Assembly: GCA_963828075.1 (NCBI GenBank)
Contig: CAWHDH010000017.1
Span: 310,001 to 374,000 of the forward strand
Direction of reading: 5' to 3'
DNA length: 64,000 nt
DNA from: JACCYI01 sp963828075
GTDB lineage: Bacteria; Actinomycetota; Thermoleophilia; Solirubrobacterales; Solirubrobacteraceae
The notes under the pieces were generated by a model that saw nothing but the letters and a program-made list of their open reading frames with translations, was not told the origin of the DNA and did not search any database. The translations under genes were made by a program, and so were the position numbers. Shown here piece after piece: positions 1-8,655 of the stretch (positions within the stretch are counted from its first letter, which is position 1; each line of letters starts with the position of its first letter).

Positions 1-1
1 T

Positions 2-271
2 GAGGCCGGCCCGCTCGACGGTGACCGCGCCCCGTCCTTCGATCCGGCCCTCGACACGGACGTCGAGCCGCTGCTGCGGGCGCCGACGCACCCCGTCAAG
101 CGGCCCCGCCGCTCGCGCGGGCCGATCGTGCCGCCGCACCGCTCGGCGGCGGCTTCCCGGCGGCTGCCGGAGCAGCCGCCGAACGAGTCGCCCGCGCTGC
201 GTCTGATCGCCGCCGTCCTCACCCTCGCGCTCATCATCGCGCTGGTCGTCCTGGTCGTCGTCCTGCTCTGA
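2..271 (+). CDS. C-terminal part of a tail-anchored membrane protein
   Basis: The window opens inside a reading frame that ends in TGA at 269-271, leaving 89 visible codons. The visible part is a Pro/Arg/Glu-rich, probably disordered segment. It is followed at the very C-terminus by about 23 hydrophobic residues (from LRLIAAVLTL through VVVLL) ending directly at the stop. That arrangement is typical of a single C-terminal membrane anchor with the bulk of the protein in the cytoplasm. The start and any catalytic domain lie upstream of the window, so no family can be named. Codon use (G/C in third positions) matches the neighbouring genes. Confidence 0.6.
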   Translation, partial: EAGPLDGDRAPSFDPALDTDVEPLLRAPTHPVKRPRRSRGPIVPPHRSAAASRRLPEQPPNESPALRLIAAVLTLALIIALVVLVVVLL

Positions 272-335
272 CCGCTCGGCGCCGGGCGAATATCGCGGGG
301 CTAAGCAAGCCGGTCCGCGCGGCCGATACGACCGT

Positions 336-3300
336 GTGACGCCGCGAACCCCTGCCCGCGCCCGCGCTCGACTGCGCCTTGCGCAGATCGTCGCCTTCGC
401 GGCCCTGGCCTCTGTCGTCGCCCCTGGCATCGCGTCGGCCGCCGTGCTCGTTCCGACCACGCCGCCCAGTGTGAGCGGAACCGCGAGCGAGGGCGCCACG
501 CTGACGATCGAACCGGGCACCTGGCCGGGCGCGACCCCGACCTACGCGTACCGCTGGCAGCGCTGTGACCTCGCGGGCGACACCTGCACGACGATCGCGG
601 GCCAGAGCCGCGTCACGTACGTCACGACGTCGGCCGACGTGAACCGGACGATCCGGGCCGAGGTGACCGCGACGAGCGCCGACGGGGCTGGGACCGCGCG
701 AACCGGCGCCACCGACCCCATCACAGGGTTCGCGCCGTCCAACACCGGCCCGCCCGTCATCACCGGCGCCCTGAGGACGGGCCTGACCGTGGGCACCACG
801 GTGGGGACCTGGCTGGGGACGACGCCGCTGACCTTCGCGTACCAGTGGCTGCGCTGCGACGTCGCGGACGTCGTCTGCACCCCGATCACCGGCGCGACCG
901 CCGCGACCTACGCGATCGCCCCCGCGGACGAGGGACTGCGACTGAAGGTCCGCGTGACCGCCACCAATCCGGTCTCGGACACCGCCACCTTCAGCGACTC
1001 CACCGCGGCCGTCGCTCCGGCCGCGCCGCCGGTGAACACCGAGGCGCCGACCCTGACCGGCGACGCCCGCGACGGCCAGGTCCTGACCGTCCACACCGGG
1101 AGCTGGACCGGCGCGACGCCCCTCACCTACGCGTTCCGGTGGCTGCGCTGCTCTGCGCTCACCGGCTGCACGCAGCTGCTGCTGCCGGCCACCACGGTCG
1201 CCTACACCTTGACCCCCTCTGACGTCGGCTTCAGGATGCGCGCCGAGGTCGTCGCGACCAACCCCGACGCCGTCGTCACCGCATCGACGGCCGAGTCGAC
1301 GGCCGTCACCGTCGAGCCGCCGCGCGCCACCGTGCTTCCCGTCGTGACCGGGCCGCTGCGCGCCGGGCAGGTCCTGCGCGGCGCCGACGGGACCTGGGTC
1401 GGCACCCCGACGATCGGCTTCACGTACGCGTGGCGGCGCTGCACCCCAGCCTGTACGGCGATCCCCGGCGCCACCGGCCTGACCTACACGCTGACCGCCG
1501 GCGACGTCGGGGCCGCGATCGTCCTGCGGGTCATCGGCGAGAACGCCGCCGGCGCCGTCGCGGCCGACTCGGCCGCGACCGCGACGATCGGCCCGCCGGC
1601 GCCGCCGGTCAACACGGCGCTCCCGAGCGTCAGCGGCAGCTTCCGCGAGAACGGCATGGCCACCGTGTCGACCGGCGCATGGTCCGGCGTGACCCCGATG
1701 CTGTTCTCCTACGACTGGGAGCGCTGCACGGTCGACGGCTGTCTCCTCATCCCGGGCGCGACGAGCGCGAGCTATCGCTTCAGCGTCAACGACGTGGGCG
1801 CGACGGTCCGCGTCCGCGTGACCGCGGCCAACGCGGACGGCGAGCGCGGCGTGCTCAGCACGCCCAGTCCTGTCGTCGCGGCGATCCCCCCGACGACGAC
1901 GCGCGAGCCGGCGCTCACCGGCGTCACCCGCGACGGAGAGACGCTGACCGTGACGCCCGGAACCTGGGGCGGCAGCCAGCCCGTCGAGTTCGCGTACGCC
2001 TGGCGCCGCTGCGACGCCACCGGCGCCGCGTGCACCGCCATCGCGGGCGCGAACGCCTCCACCTACGTGCTCAGCGGGCTCGACGTCGCCAGGCGCATCC
2101 GCGTGCGGGTGACCGGCTCGAACGCGGGCGGCTCGCTCACGGTCGAGTCCGCCGCGAGCACCGCCGTCACCGGCAACCCGCCGGTCAACTCCACCTTGCC
2201 CGTTGTCACCGGAGTGCCCCGCGACGGCGAGGTCCTCACCGGGACCGCCGGCGCCTGGACGGGCACCGCGGTGCTCAATCACAGCTACCAGTGGCAGCGC
2301 TGCGGCAGCTCGGGCGCGGCCTGCGTGCCGATCCCGGCCGCCACGAGCGCGACCTACCGGCTCACGACCGACGACTACGACCGGACGATCCGCCTGCGGG
2401 TCACCGCCACCAACGGATTCGGATCTCTGGGCGCCGACTCGGCGCTCACCGCCCGGGTCGTCGCGATGCCACTGTCGATGGTCGTCCGGCCGAGCGTCAC
2501 GGGCGTGCGCGCCGACGGCGCGACGCTGACCGCCGTCCCCGGCGTCTGGCTGGGCACCGGGCCGCTCACCTTCGCCTACGAATGGCAGCGCTTCGACGCG
2601 CTCCTCGACGAATGGCGCGCCGTGACCGGCGCGACGGCGGGGACGTATGTCCTCAGCGGCGCCGACGTGGGGCAGAGCCTGCGCGTCCGGGTCACCGCGA
2701 ACAACCCCGCCGGCCGTCCGGTCGTGGCCTTCAGCCCGGACGCCTACGACGTCGTGCCGGTCGAGCCGGCCGTCACCGCGCTCCCCACGGTGACCGGCAG
2801 CGCGCGCGACGGCCAGCTGCTCACGGGTCTGCCCGGGGACTGGTCGGGAACGCTGCCACAGCACCGCGCGTACCAGTGGCTGCGCTGCAACGCGGCGGGC
2901 AACGGCTGCGTGGCGATCCCCGGTGCCGCGCAGAACACCTACCGCCTGTCCGGCGCGGACGTCGCGCACACGTTCCGGATCCGCGTGACCTCGACCAACG
3001 CGGCGCACGTACCGGTCACGGCGCAGTCGGCGCGCACCGCGACGATCCTGCCGTCCTTCCCCGCCAACCTCACGGCGCCCGCCGTGCTCGGCCTCCCGCG
3101 CGACGGCCGGACGCTGAACGCCGAGCCCGGCGACTGGACGGGCACGCCGGCCATCTCCTTCACCTACCGCTGGGAGCGGTGCACCACGGGCCCGGCGCCC
3201 GACTGCACGCCGATCGCGGGCGCCGACGGCCCGGCCTACGACCTGCGCACGCCCGACGTCGGGTTCCTGATCCGCGTCGAGGTCACCGCCGTCAACGACG

Positions 3301-5960
3301 CCGGCAGCGAGACGGCGCACTCGCCGCCGACGACCGTCGTTCTTCCCAACCCGCCGGTCAACGTGCAGCCCCCGGTCATCACCGGCGTGCCGCTCGACGG
3401 GGAGACCCTCACGGCCGGCCACGGTGACTGGACCGGTGTCATCGCCTTCACGCACGACTTCCGGTGGTACCGCTGCGACGCGGCCGGCGCCACCTGCGGC
3501 TTCGTCTCGGGCGCCACAGGCTCGACCTTCCGGATCACGCCGGCTGAGGTCGGCTACCGGATGCGCGTCGAGGTCATCGCCCGCAACGCCGGCGGCAGCG
3601 CGTCAGCGGTCTCGGCCCTCACCCGGGTCGCCACGGCGGCCCCGCCCGTCATGCTGACCCGGCCGACGATCGCCGGCCGCCGAGGCGTGGGCGAGACCCT
3701 CACCGCCGGCGACGGCACCTGGATGGGCTCGGCGCCCCTGCGCTTCACGCGCCAGTGGCTCCGCTGCGACACCGCGGCCGGCGCGTGCGTGGCCATCGCG
3801 GCGGCCACCGCCCCCACCTACCGGCTCAGCGCCGCCGACCTCGGCCATCGGATCCGCGTGCGCGTGCTCGCCGACAACGATGCCCCCGGGGACGGCACGT
3901 CCGCGAACTCCTATGGCACCCTGGTCGTGTCCGATGCCCGGCCGGTCAACACGGCCGCCCCCCAGATCGAGGCCTCGCCGGTCGCCCAGGGCGTGGCCTT
4001 GACCGCCAGGGCCGGGGCGTGGACGGGCGCCAGCCCGATGACGCGGAACCTGCAGTGGCGACGGTGCTCCGCGGCGGGCGACGCCTGCGAGGACATCGCC
4101 GGCGCCACCACACGGAACTACACCCCCGGCGCGGCGGACCTCGGCCTCCGGCTGCGGGTCACGGTGTCGATCGACAACGGCATCGGCGCGACGAGCGCGA
4201 CGAGCGCGTCGGTCGGGCCCGTCAAGCCGGCCCCGCCCGTCAACACCGTCGCGCCGACGCTCCGCACCGGCGCGGCGCTCGTCCCCGGCGCCGAGCTGAC
4301 CGCGGCCGACGGGACCTGGACCGGCGGCCTCCCGCTGACCTTCGGTTACACGTGGCTGCGCTGCACGGACGCCGCGGGGACCGACTGCGCGACGATCCCC
4401 GGCGCCGGGTCGAGCCGGTACGTGCTGGTCGACGACGACATCGGCCGGACCATCCGCGTGCGGGTCACCGCCACCAACTCGACGACGTCCACCATCGCGG
4501 ACTCCGAGCCGACCGCGACCGTCAACCCGCTCCCGCCCGCGCTCTCCACCGAGGTCTCCATCACCCTCGTGGGCCCGGATGGGATCGAGCCGCGCGTCGG
4601 GGTCGAGGCCGTCGGCGACCGCGGGACCTGGACGGGCACAGGCCCCATCACCTACACCTACCAGTGGCAGCGCTGCGCCTCGACGTCGGATTGCGCCGAC
4701 ATCGCCGGTGCGACCGGCCCGCGGCACACCATGACCGAGGCCGACGCCGGCCGTCGCCTGCGGTTCGTCGCGACCGCCCACAACGCGGTCGGCCCGGTGT
4801 CCGCGGCCAGTGTCCCGACCGCCGTCGTCGCGGGCACGCCTCCGGCGGCGACCACACCGCCCGCGGTCGTGGTGCCCCCCGGCGTCCCGCTGCGCGAGGG
4901 GGTCGTGCTGAGCGCAGAGGGCGGCACCTGGACCGGCACGGGGCCGATCGATCTGCGCTACCAGTGGCGGCGGTGCCCGGCCGGGGGTGGCGCGTGCACC
5001 CCGATACCGGGGGCGACCACCCCCACCTACACCGCCACGGGCGCCGACGTCGGCTCCAAGCTGTCGGTGTCCGTCGTGGCCGAGAGCACCGCCGGCACCG
5101 CGGATGCCGAGAGCCCTCCCACCGACGTCATCAACGGCATCCCGCCCGAGGCGACGGTCCTGCCGGCGATCGGGCACCCGGCGGGAGCCATCCGCGCCGG
5201 GACACGGCTGCTCGGGACGTCCGGCACCTGGACCGGATCCAAGCCGACCGTCTACGCCTACCAGTGGCTGCGGTGCGACGCCGCCGGCGCCGGCTGCCGG
5301 CCGATCGCAACGGCGACCACCAGCGCCTACGTCCTGCTGGCCGCCGACCTCGGCGCGCCTGGCGACTCGGGCACGGTGCGCGTCGTCGTGACCGCAAGCA
5401 ACCCGGGCTCCAGCGTGAGCGCGACCAGCGAGGCGCTGGCGTGGACGCTCGAGGTCCCCGCTCCAAAGCCCGCTCCGGTCCCGAAGCCCGCGGCGACGCC
5501 GGCGCCCAAGCCGGCACCCAAGCCCGCGGCCAAGCCGGCACCGAAGCCGGCACCGAAGCCGGCCGCGACTCCGGTTCCGAAGCCGGGCGCGACCGCCCCG
5601 AGGCTCGCGTCGGCGACCACCGACGCCAAGGGGCGGTACCTGATCCTGCGGGTCAAATGCCCCATGGGCACGGAAGCCTGCGCCGGGAAGCTGGCGTTCC
5701 AGGCCAAGGGTCTCAAGCGCCGCGTCTCCTTCAAGCTCAAGCCGGAGAAGAGCCGCCGGTTCAAGCTCAAGCTCAAGGCCGCCGAGCGCAAGCTGCTCGC
5801 CGGCGCCGAGGGGATCTCCGGTTCGCTGAAGGTGACCCTGAAGGGCAAGCCGCCGGAGACGAGCACCGTCACCGTGAAGCGGCCCGTGAAGAAGCCGGCC
5901 ACCGGCGAGCCCAAGCCGGGCGCCAAGACGCTGGCCGAGACACCCGCGAAGACGCCGTAG
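336..5960 (+). CDS. Giant secreted protein with 17 tandem Ig-like repeats
   Basis: A protein of 1,874 residues starting at GTG 336. Residues 1-36 form a signal peptide (Arg-rich n-region, hydrophobic core, ending ASA-A). About 17 tandem repeats of 92-100 residues follow. Each has a G-x-W-x-G turn, a YxWxRC strand, a second Cys 8-12 residues later, I-x-GAT, a Y-x-L turn, a DVG motif and an R-V-x-V-T-A-x-N strand, which together suggest a beta-sandwich. Sixteen of 17 repeats carry both Cys; repeat 8 lacks both. A (P)KPA-rich linker (about residues 1706-1748) leads to a small Lys-rich C-terminal domain with two more Cys (KCPMGTEAC) and a basic tail. It is likely a wall-associated or surface stalk or adhesin. 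No LPXTG-like anchor or enzymatic motif is visible, so the function is unknown. Confidence 0.85.
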   Translation: MTPRTPARARARLRLAQIVAFAALASVVAPGIASAAVLVPTTPPSVSGTASEGATLTIEPGTWPGATPTYAYRWQRCDLAGDTCTTIAGQSRVTYVTTSADVNRTIRAEVTATSADGAGTARTGATDPITGFAPSNTGPPVITGALRTGLTVGTTVGTWLGTTPLTFAYQWLRCDVADVVCTPITGATAATYAIAPADEGLRLKVRVTATNPVSDTATFSDSTAAVAPAAPPVNTEAPTLTGDARDGQVLTVHTGSWTGATPLTYAFRWLRCSALTGCTQLLLPATTVAYTLTPSDVGFRMRAEVVATNPDAVVTASTAESTAVTVEPPRATVLPVVTGPLRAGQVLRGADGTWVGTPTIGFTYAWRRCTPACTAIPGATGLTYTLTAGDVGAAIVLRVIGENAAGAVAADSAATATIGPPAPPVNTALPSVSGSFRENGMATVSTGAWSGVTPMLFSYDWERCTVDGCLLIPGATSASYRFSVNDVGATVRVRVTAANADGERGVLSTPSPVVAAIPPTTTREPALTGVTRDGETLTVTPGTWGGSQPVEFAYAWRRCDATGAACTAIAGANASTYVLSGLDVARRIRVRVTGSNAGGSLTVESAASTAVTGNPPVNSTLPVVTGVPRDGEVLTGTAGAWTGTAVLNHSYQWQRCGSSGAACVPIPAATSATYRLTTDDYDRTIRLRVTATNGFGSLGADSALTARVVAMPLSMVVRPSVTGVRADGATLTAVPGVWLGTGPLTFAYEWQRFDALLDEWRAVTGATAGTYVLSGADVGQSLRVRVTANNPAGRPVVAFSPDAYDVVPVEPAVTALPTVTGSARDGQLLTGLPGDWSGTLPQHRAYQWLRCNAAGNGCVAIPGAAQNTYRLSGADVAHTFRIRVTSTNAAHVPVTAQSARTATILPSFPANLTAPAVLGLPRDGRTLNAEPGDWTGTPAISFTYRWERCTTGPAPDCTPIAGADGPAYDLRTPDVGFLIRVEVTAVNDAGSETAHSPPTTVVLPNPPVNVQPPVITGVPLDGETLTAGHGDWTGVIAFTHDFRWYRCDAAGATCGFVSGATGSTFRITPAEVGYRMRVEVIARNAGGSASAVSALTRVATAAPPVMLTRPTIAGRRGVGETLTAGDGTWMGSAPLRFTRQWLRCDTAAGACVAIAAATAPTYRLSAADLGHRIRVRVLADNDAPGDGTSANSYGTLVVSDARPVNTAAPQIEASPVAQGVALTARAGAWTGASPMTRNLQWRRCSAAGDACEDIAGATTRNYTPGAADLGLRLRVTVSIDNGIGATSATSASVGPVKPAPPVNTVAPTLRTGAALVPGAELTAADGTWTGGLPLTFGYTWLRCTDAAGTDCATIPGAGSSRYVLVDDDIGRTIRVRVTATNSTTSTIADSEPTATVNPLPPALSTEVSITLVGPDGIEPRVGVEAVGDRGTWTGTGPITYTYQWQRCASTSDCADIAGATGPRHTMTEADAGRRLRFVATAHNAVGPVSAASVPTAVVAGTPPAATTPPAVVVPPGVPLREGVVLSAEGGTWTGTGPIDLRYQWRRCPAGGGACTPIPGATTPTYTATGADVGSKLSVSVVAESTAGTADAESPPTDVINGIPPEATVLPAIGHPAGAIRAGTRLLGTSGTWTGSKPTVYAYQWLRCDAAGAGCRPIATATTSAYVLLAADLGAPGDSGTVRVVVTASNPGSSVSATSEALAWTLEVPAPKPAPVPKPAATPAPKPAPKPAAKPAPKPAPKPAATPVPKPGATAPRLASATTDAKGRYLILRVKCPMGTEACAGKLAFQAKGLKRRVSFKLKPEKSRRFKLKLKAAERKLLAGAEGISGSLKVTLKGKPPETSTVTVKRPVKKPATGEPKPGAKTLAETPAKTP

Positions 5961-5997
5961 CGCGGTCGTTTCGTCTCCTCCGACGCTCGTTCTCCTT

Positions 5998-6200
5998 CAG
6001 AACTGCGCATTCAGTGGAACAAACTGGTGCGGTGAGGGTGGTTCGGGGCGGGCGGGGTGATCGGATGGCGGGATGGGACGACGTCAACCACCCCCGTCGT
6101 CTGCCGCGCGTTGCACGGGGGTGATTGGGGGCGTCATATGCCCCCAAGCACCCCGTGGGCTCGGTCGGGAGGTCATGGGGGTGGTTGACGTCCTCATCGC
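5998..6200. repeat. Dispersed four-arm palindromic element, copy A
   Basis: This intergenic element has four alternating arms of the AACCACCCCC / GGGGGTGGTT type, starting near 6085 (+), 6115 (-), 6146 (+) and 6174 (-), about 30 bp apart. The outer arms 6080-6095 and 6177-6192 are a perfect 16-bp inverted repeat. The centre folds as TTGGGGGC (6125-6132) against GCCCCCAA (6140-6147). The left edge carries GAACTGCGCATT, matching the edges of copies B and C. The right edge merges with the 5' end of the decayed DUF559 gene. The middle arms are the most diverged of the three copies. The remaining bases 5961-5997 after the repeat-protein stop show nothing else. Confidence 0.75.
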
Positions 6201-6749
6201 TCGCCTCTCGGAGCCTCAGCACGGGCTCGTCACGCCTCGGGACCGCCTCGATGCGGGGGTTCAAAGCGCCGCGATCCGCGTGCGCACCCTCCTCGACCTC
6301 GCCGCCATCCGCGCCCCTGGTCTGGATCTGGCCGTCAACGAGGCGCAGGCGCTCAAGCTCGTCACCCACGTCGAGCTCGAGCAGCTGGCCGCGTCCGGCC
6401 GCCGCGGAAGCGCCGCCATCCGCGACGTGATCCGGACGTCCCCGGCTACACCCGCGAGGAGGCTGAGCGCCGCCTGCGCTCACTCATCCTCAAGGCGCAG
6501 TTGCCCCGGCCACACCTCAACGCGCCGGTCGAATGCCACCACGCCGACGCCGTCTGGCCGGATCAGCGCCTGGTCATCGAGGTCGACGGCTACGCCAGCC
6601 ACGGCTCCCGCCATGCCTTCGAGCGCGACCGCCGGATCGACCAGCAGCGCACCGCCGCGGGGTGCCGCACCGTTCGCGTCACCTGGCGCCAGCTGACACG
6701 CGAGCCAGAAGCGGTCGTCGCCACCGTGGCGGGCGCGCTCGCCCGCTAG
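6175..6749 (+). pseudogene. Decayed DUF559 (Vsr-like endonuclease-fold) gene
   Basis: The 3' part encodes a typical DUF559 C-terminal domain: TREEAERRLRSLI, then WPDQRLVIEVDGYASHGSR, FERDRR and RVTWRQLTREPEAV, ending at TAG 6747-6749. The 5' part, in another frame from ATG 6175, has the usual N-terminal QHGLVT winged-helix start. It jumps directly to RTLLDLAAI, so the roughly 100-residue middle found in family members is missing. A frameshift near 6426-6440 (consistent with one lost base) separates AAIRDVI from DVPGYTREEAE. The ATG lies inside repeat copy A. The stop overlaps that of gluQ in a shared CTAG. It is best read as a remnant; a sequencing error could explain the frameshift but not the missing middle. 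Confidence 0.75.
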
Positions 6750-7651
6750 GGCCCGCCGAGCGCGCCGGGCTTGAGCACCGTCGGCTCGACCGGCAGCGCC
6801 GCGGGATCGAAGTGCTCGAGCAGCGCGCGAGGGCTCGGCGCCGGCGGGAGGCCGAGGCTGCGGGCCATCCAGGCGAGCGCCGCGCGCGGCTCGACCTCGC
6901 GCAGCGTCACGGCGCCGTGGCGCTTGGCCAGGCGGGCGCGGTCGGGGCCGAGCACGAGCGGCACGTGCGCGAAGCTGGGGGAGGCCAGGCCGAGGAGCTC
7001 GGCGAGCAGGAGCTGGCGCGGGGTCGAGTCGACGAGGTCCGCCCCGCGCACCACCTCGCCGATGCCCTGGGCGTCGTCGTCGACGACGACGGCGAGGTTG
7101 TAGGCCGGCGCGCCGTCGTTGCGGGACACGACGAAGTCGTCGACCACGCCGCTGCGCTTGCCCAGCAGCCGGTCATCGAACTCCACGCGGATCCCGCCGG
7201 CGCGCAGCCGCAGGGCCGGCGGTCGACCGCCGGAGCGCTTGCGCTCCCGCTGGGCGGGGTTGAGCCGCAGGCACGTCCCCGGGTAGGCGCCCTCGGGCAG
7301 CGGCCCGTGCGGCGCCGAGGCGGCCTCGCGGATCTCCGCCCGGGTGCAGAAGCACTCATAGAGGTGCCCGGCCGCCTGCAGTGCGTCGAGGGCCGCTTCG
7401 TAGCGCTCGCGCCGCTCCGACTGCACGGCGACCTCGCCGTCCCAGTCGAGGCCGAGGGCGGCGAGGTCCGCGAGCTGATGCTCGGCGATGTCCGACCGCA
7501 CGCGGCCGGTGTCGAGGTCCTCCAAGCGGACGAGGAAGCGCGCGCCGGCGGAGCGGGCGAACATCCAGGCCAGCAGCGCCGTGCGCAGGTTGCCGAGATG
7601 GAGGTCGCCCGTGGGGCTGGGGGCGTAGCGGCCGTCGAAGTTGAGGGGCAT
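6746..7651 (-). CDS. gluQ: Glutamyl-Q tRNA(Asp) synthetase
   Basis: A 301-residue truncated glutamyl-tRNA synthetase paralogue. It contains the class I signature APSPTGDLHLGN (residues 10-21), the zinc site C100-x-C102...Y123...C127, and a KMSKS-type loop LAKRHG at 241-246. It lacks the anticodon-binding domain of full GluRS, which is characteristic of GluQ (YadB). GluQ activates glutamate and attaches it to queuosine at position 34 of tRNA(Asp) in the cytoplasm. ATG 7651 gives the normal N-terminus just ahead of the signature. A -10-like TACCCT (reverse complement of 7663-7668) lies 11 nt before it, in the 63-bp gap shared with the divergent RpiR gene. The stop codon overlaps the DUF559 remnant tail to tail. 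Confidence 0.9.
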   Translation of the reverse strand: MPLNFDGRYAPSPTGDLHLGNLRTALLAWMFARSAGARFLVRLEDLDTGRVRSDIAEHQLADLAALGLDWDGEVAVQSERRERYEAALDALQAAGHLYECFCTRAEIREAASAPHGPLPEGAYPGTCLRLNPAQRERKRSGGRPPALRLRAGGIRVEFDDRLLGKRSGVVDDFVVSRNDGAPAYNLAVVVDDDAQGIGEVVRGADLVDSTPRQLLLAELLGLASPSFAHVPLVLGPDRARLAKRHGAVTLREVEPRAALAWMARSLGLPPAPSPRALLEHFDPAALPVEPTVLKPGALGGP

Positions 7652-7714
7652 GCGCGCCGTTGAGGGTACGCCGGGAAGGGATCGCGGCGGGCACCGTCGA
7701 AAGACCTCCTCGCC

Positions 7715-8578
7715 ATGCCGAGGACCGCCACGATGCCGCCCGCCGCCCAGGGCCACCAGAACCTCTCGACCTACATCACGTCGCGCTTCGACGAGTTCTC
7801 GCGCTCGCAGAAGGACGTCGCCCAGTACGTCGTCGATCATCTCGACGAGGTCGCCTTCCACACGGCGGAGGAGCTCGCGCGGCGGGCCTCGACGTCGTCC
7901 TCGACCGTCGTGCGCTTCTCGCAGGCGCTCGGCTTCGAGGGCTTCCCCGAGCTGCAGGCCGCCGCCCGCGACGAGTACCGCCGCCGGCCCAACGGCGCGC
8001 ACGGGATGGAGACCGTCTCGCCGCTGTTCTCGCTCGACCAGAGCCCGTTCGAGTCCGCCGTCGCCGCCGACCACGTCAACGTCGAGGAGACCGCGCGCAA
8101 GATCTCGCGCTCGCAGGTCGACGCCGCCGTCGAGGCGGTCGCGACCGCCGAGCGCGTGCTGATCTGCGGCACCGACCAGATGGCCTTCTTCGCGTCCTAT
8201 TTGCGCCACCTGCTGATGCTGCTCGACGTCCGCGCCGAGATCGCCGCGTCGCCGTCGCAGGAGGCGCTGTCGCGGCTCGGCCGGATCGACGAGCGCACGC
8301 TCGTCGTCGGGCTGAGCGCCGGGCGCCCGCATCCGCTGGTCGTCCGGGCCATGAAGATCGCCCGCCACCGCAAGGCGCCGACCCTCGCGATCGTCGACGC
8401 GACGCTCTCGGAGGTCTCGCGCCTGGCCGAGCGCTCGCTCTACTACTCGTCGAACTCACCGGCCTACGTGCGCTCGCACGTCGGCCTGCTCTCCCTGCTG
8501 CAGGCGCTCGCCTACGGGGTCTACGCGCGTGACGCGGCGCAGTACGACGATCGCATCCGCGCCTTCAAACTGAAGTAG
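7715..8578 (+). CDS. RpiR/MurR-family regulator (HTH + SIS domains)
   Basis: A cytoplasmic transcription factor of 287 residues. The N-terminal RpiR-type helix-turn-helix (about residues 15-90) contains SQKDVAQYVVDHLDEVAFHT and ELARRASTSSSTVVRFSQALGF. A SIS sugar-phosphate-binding domain follows (about 120-270, with ICGTDQMAFFASYLRHLL and VVGLSAGRPHPLVVRAMKIA). Family members bind phosphosugars and control sugar catabolism or peptidoglycan recycling genes. It stands alone, divergent from gluQ and ahead of the amine oxidase gene, so its target is not evident. ATG 7733 is an alternative start. The 77 bp after it hold the promoter/operator of the next gene. Confidence 0.85.
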   Translation: MPRTATMPPAAQGHQNLSTYITSRFDEFSRSQKDVAQYVVDHLDEVAFHTAEELARRASTSSSTVVRFSQALGFEGFPELQAAARDEYRRRPNGAHGMETVSPLFSLDQSPFESAVAADHVNVEETARKISRSQVDAAVEAVATAERVLICGTDQMAFFASYLRHLLMLLDVRAEIAASPSQEALSRLGRIDERTLVVGLSAGRPHPLVVRAMKIARHRKAPTLAIVDATLSEVSRLAERSLYYSSNSPAYVRSHVGLLSLLQALAYGVYARDAAQYDDRIRAFKLK

Positions 8579-8635
8579 CCACAGCCCGAGCCGGGCCACG
8601 CCTTTCTGGACGAATGTTGCGCGGAGAGCGCCGCC

Positions 8636-8654
8636 GCGCCACCTAAGGTGGCGC
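8636..8654. promoter_or_regulatory. Promoter with overlapping palindromic operator for the amine oxidase gene
   Basis: A perfect inverted repeat, GCGCCACCT at 8636-8644 and AGGTGGCGC at 8646-8654, flanks one central base. It covers the -10 hexamer TAAGGT (8644-8649), which lies 6 nt before ATG 8656. A protein bound here would block the promoter, so this is a probable repressor site. The adjacent RpiR regulator is one possible binder, by inference from position only. Confidence 0.55.
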
Positions 8655-8655
8655 A

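Noticed and set aside
234..3455. Minus-strand open frame of 1,073 codons
   Set aside because: It is the antisense shadow of the repeat protein in G+C-rich DNA: composition is almost only R, G, A, D and V, with no motifs.
5460..5590. CRISPR-like or minisatellite array at the end of the repeat protein
   Set aside because: The short repeats encode an in-frame (P)KPA linker with no spacers.
6501..6749. A separate small gene of 82 codons
   Set aside because: It is the C-terminal half of the frameshifted DUF559 gene, not an independent gene.
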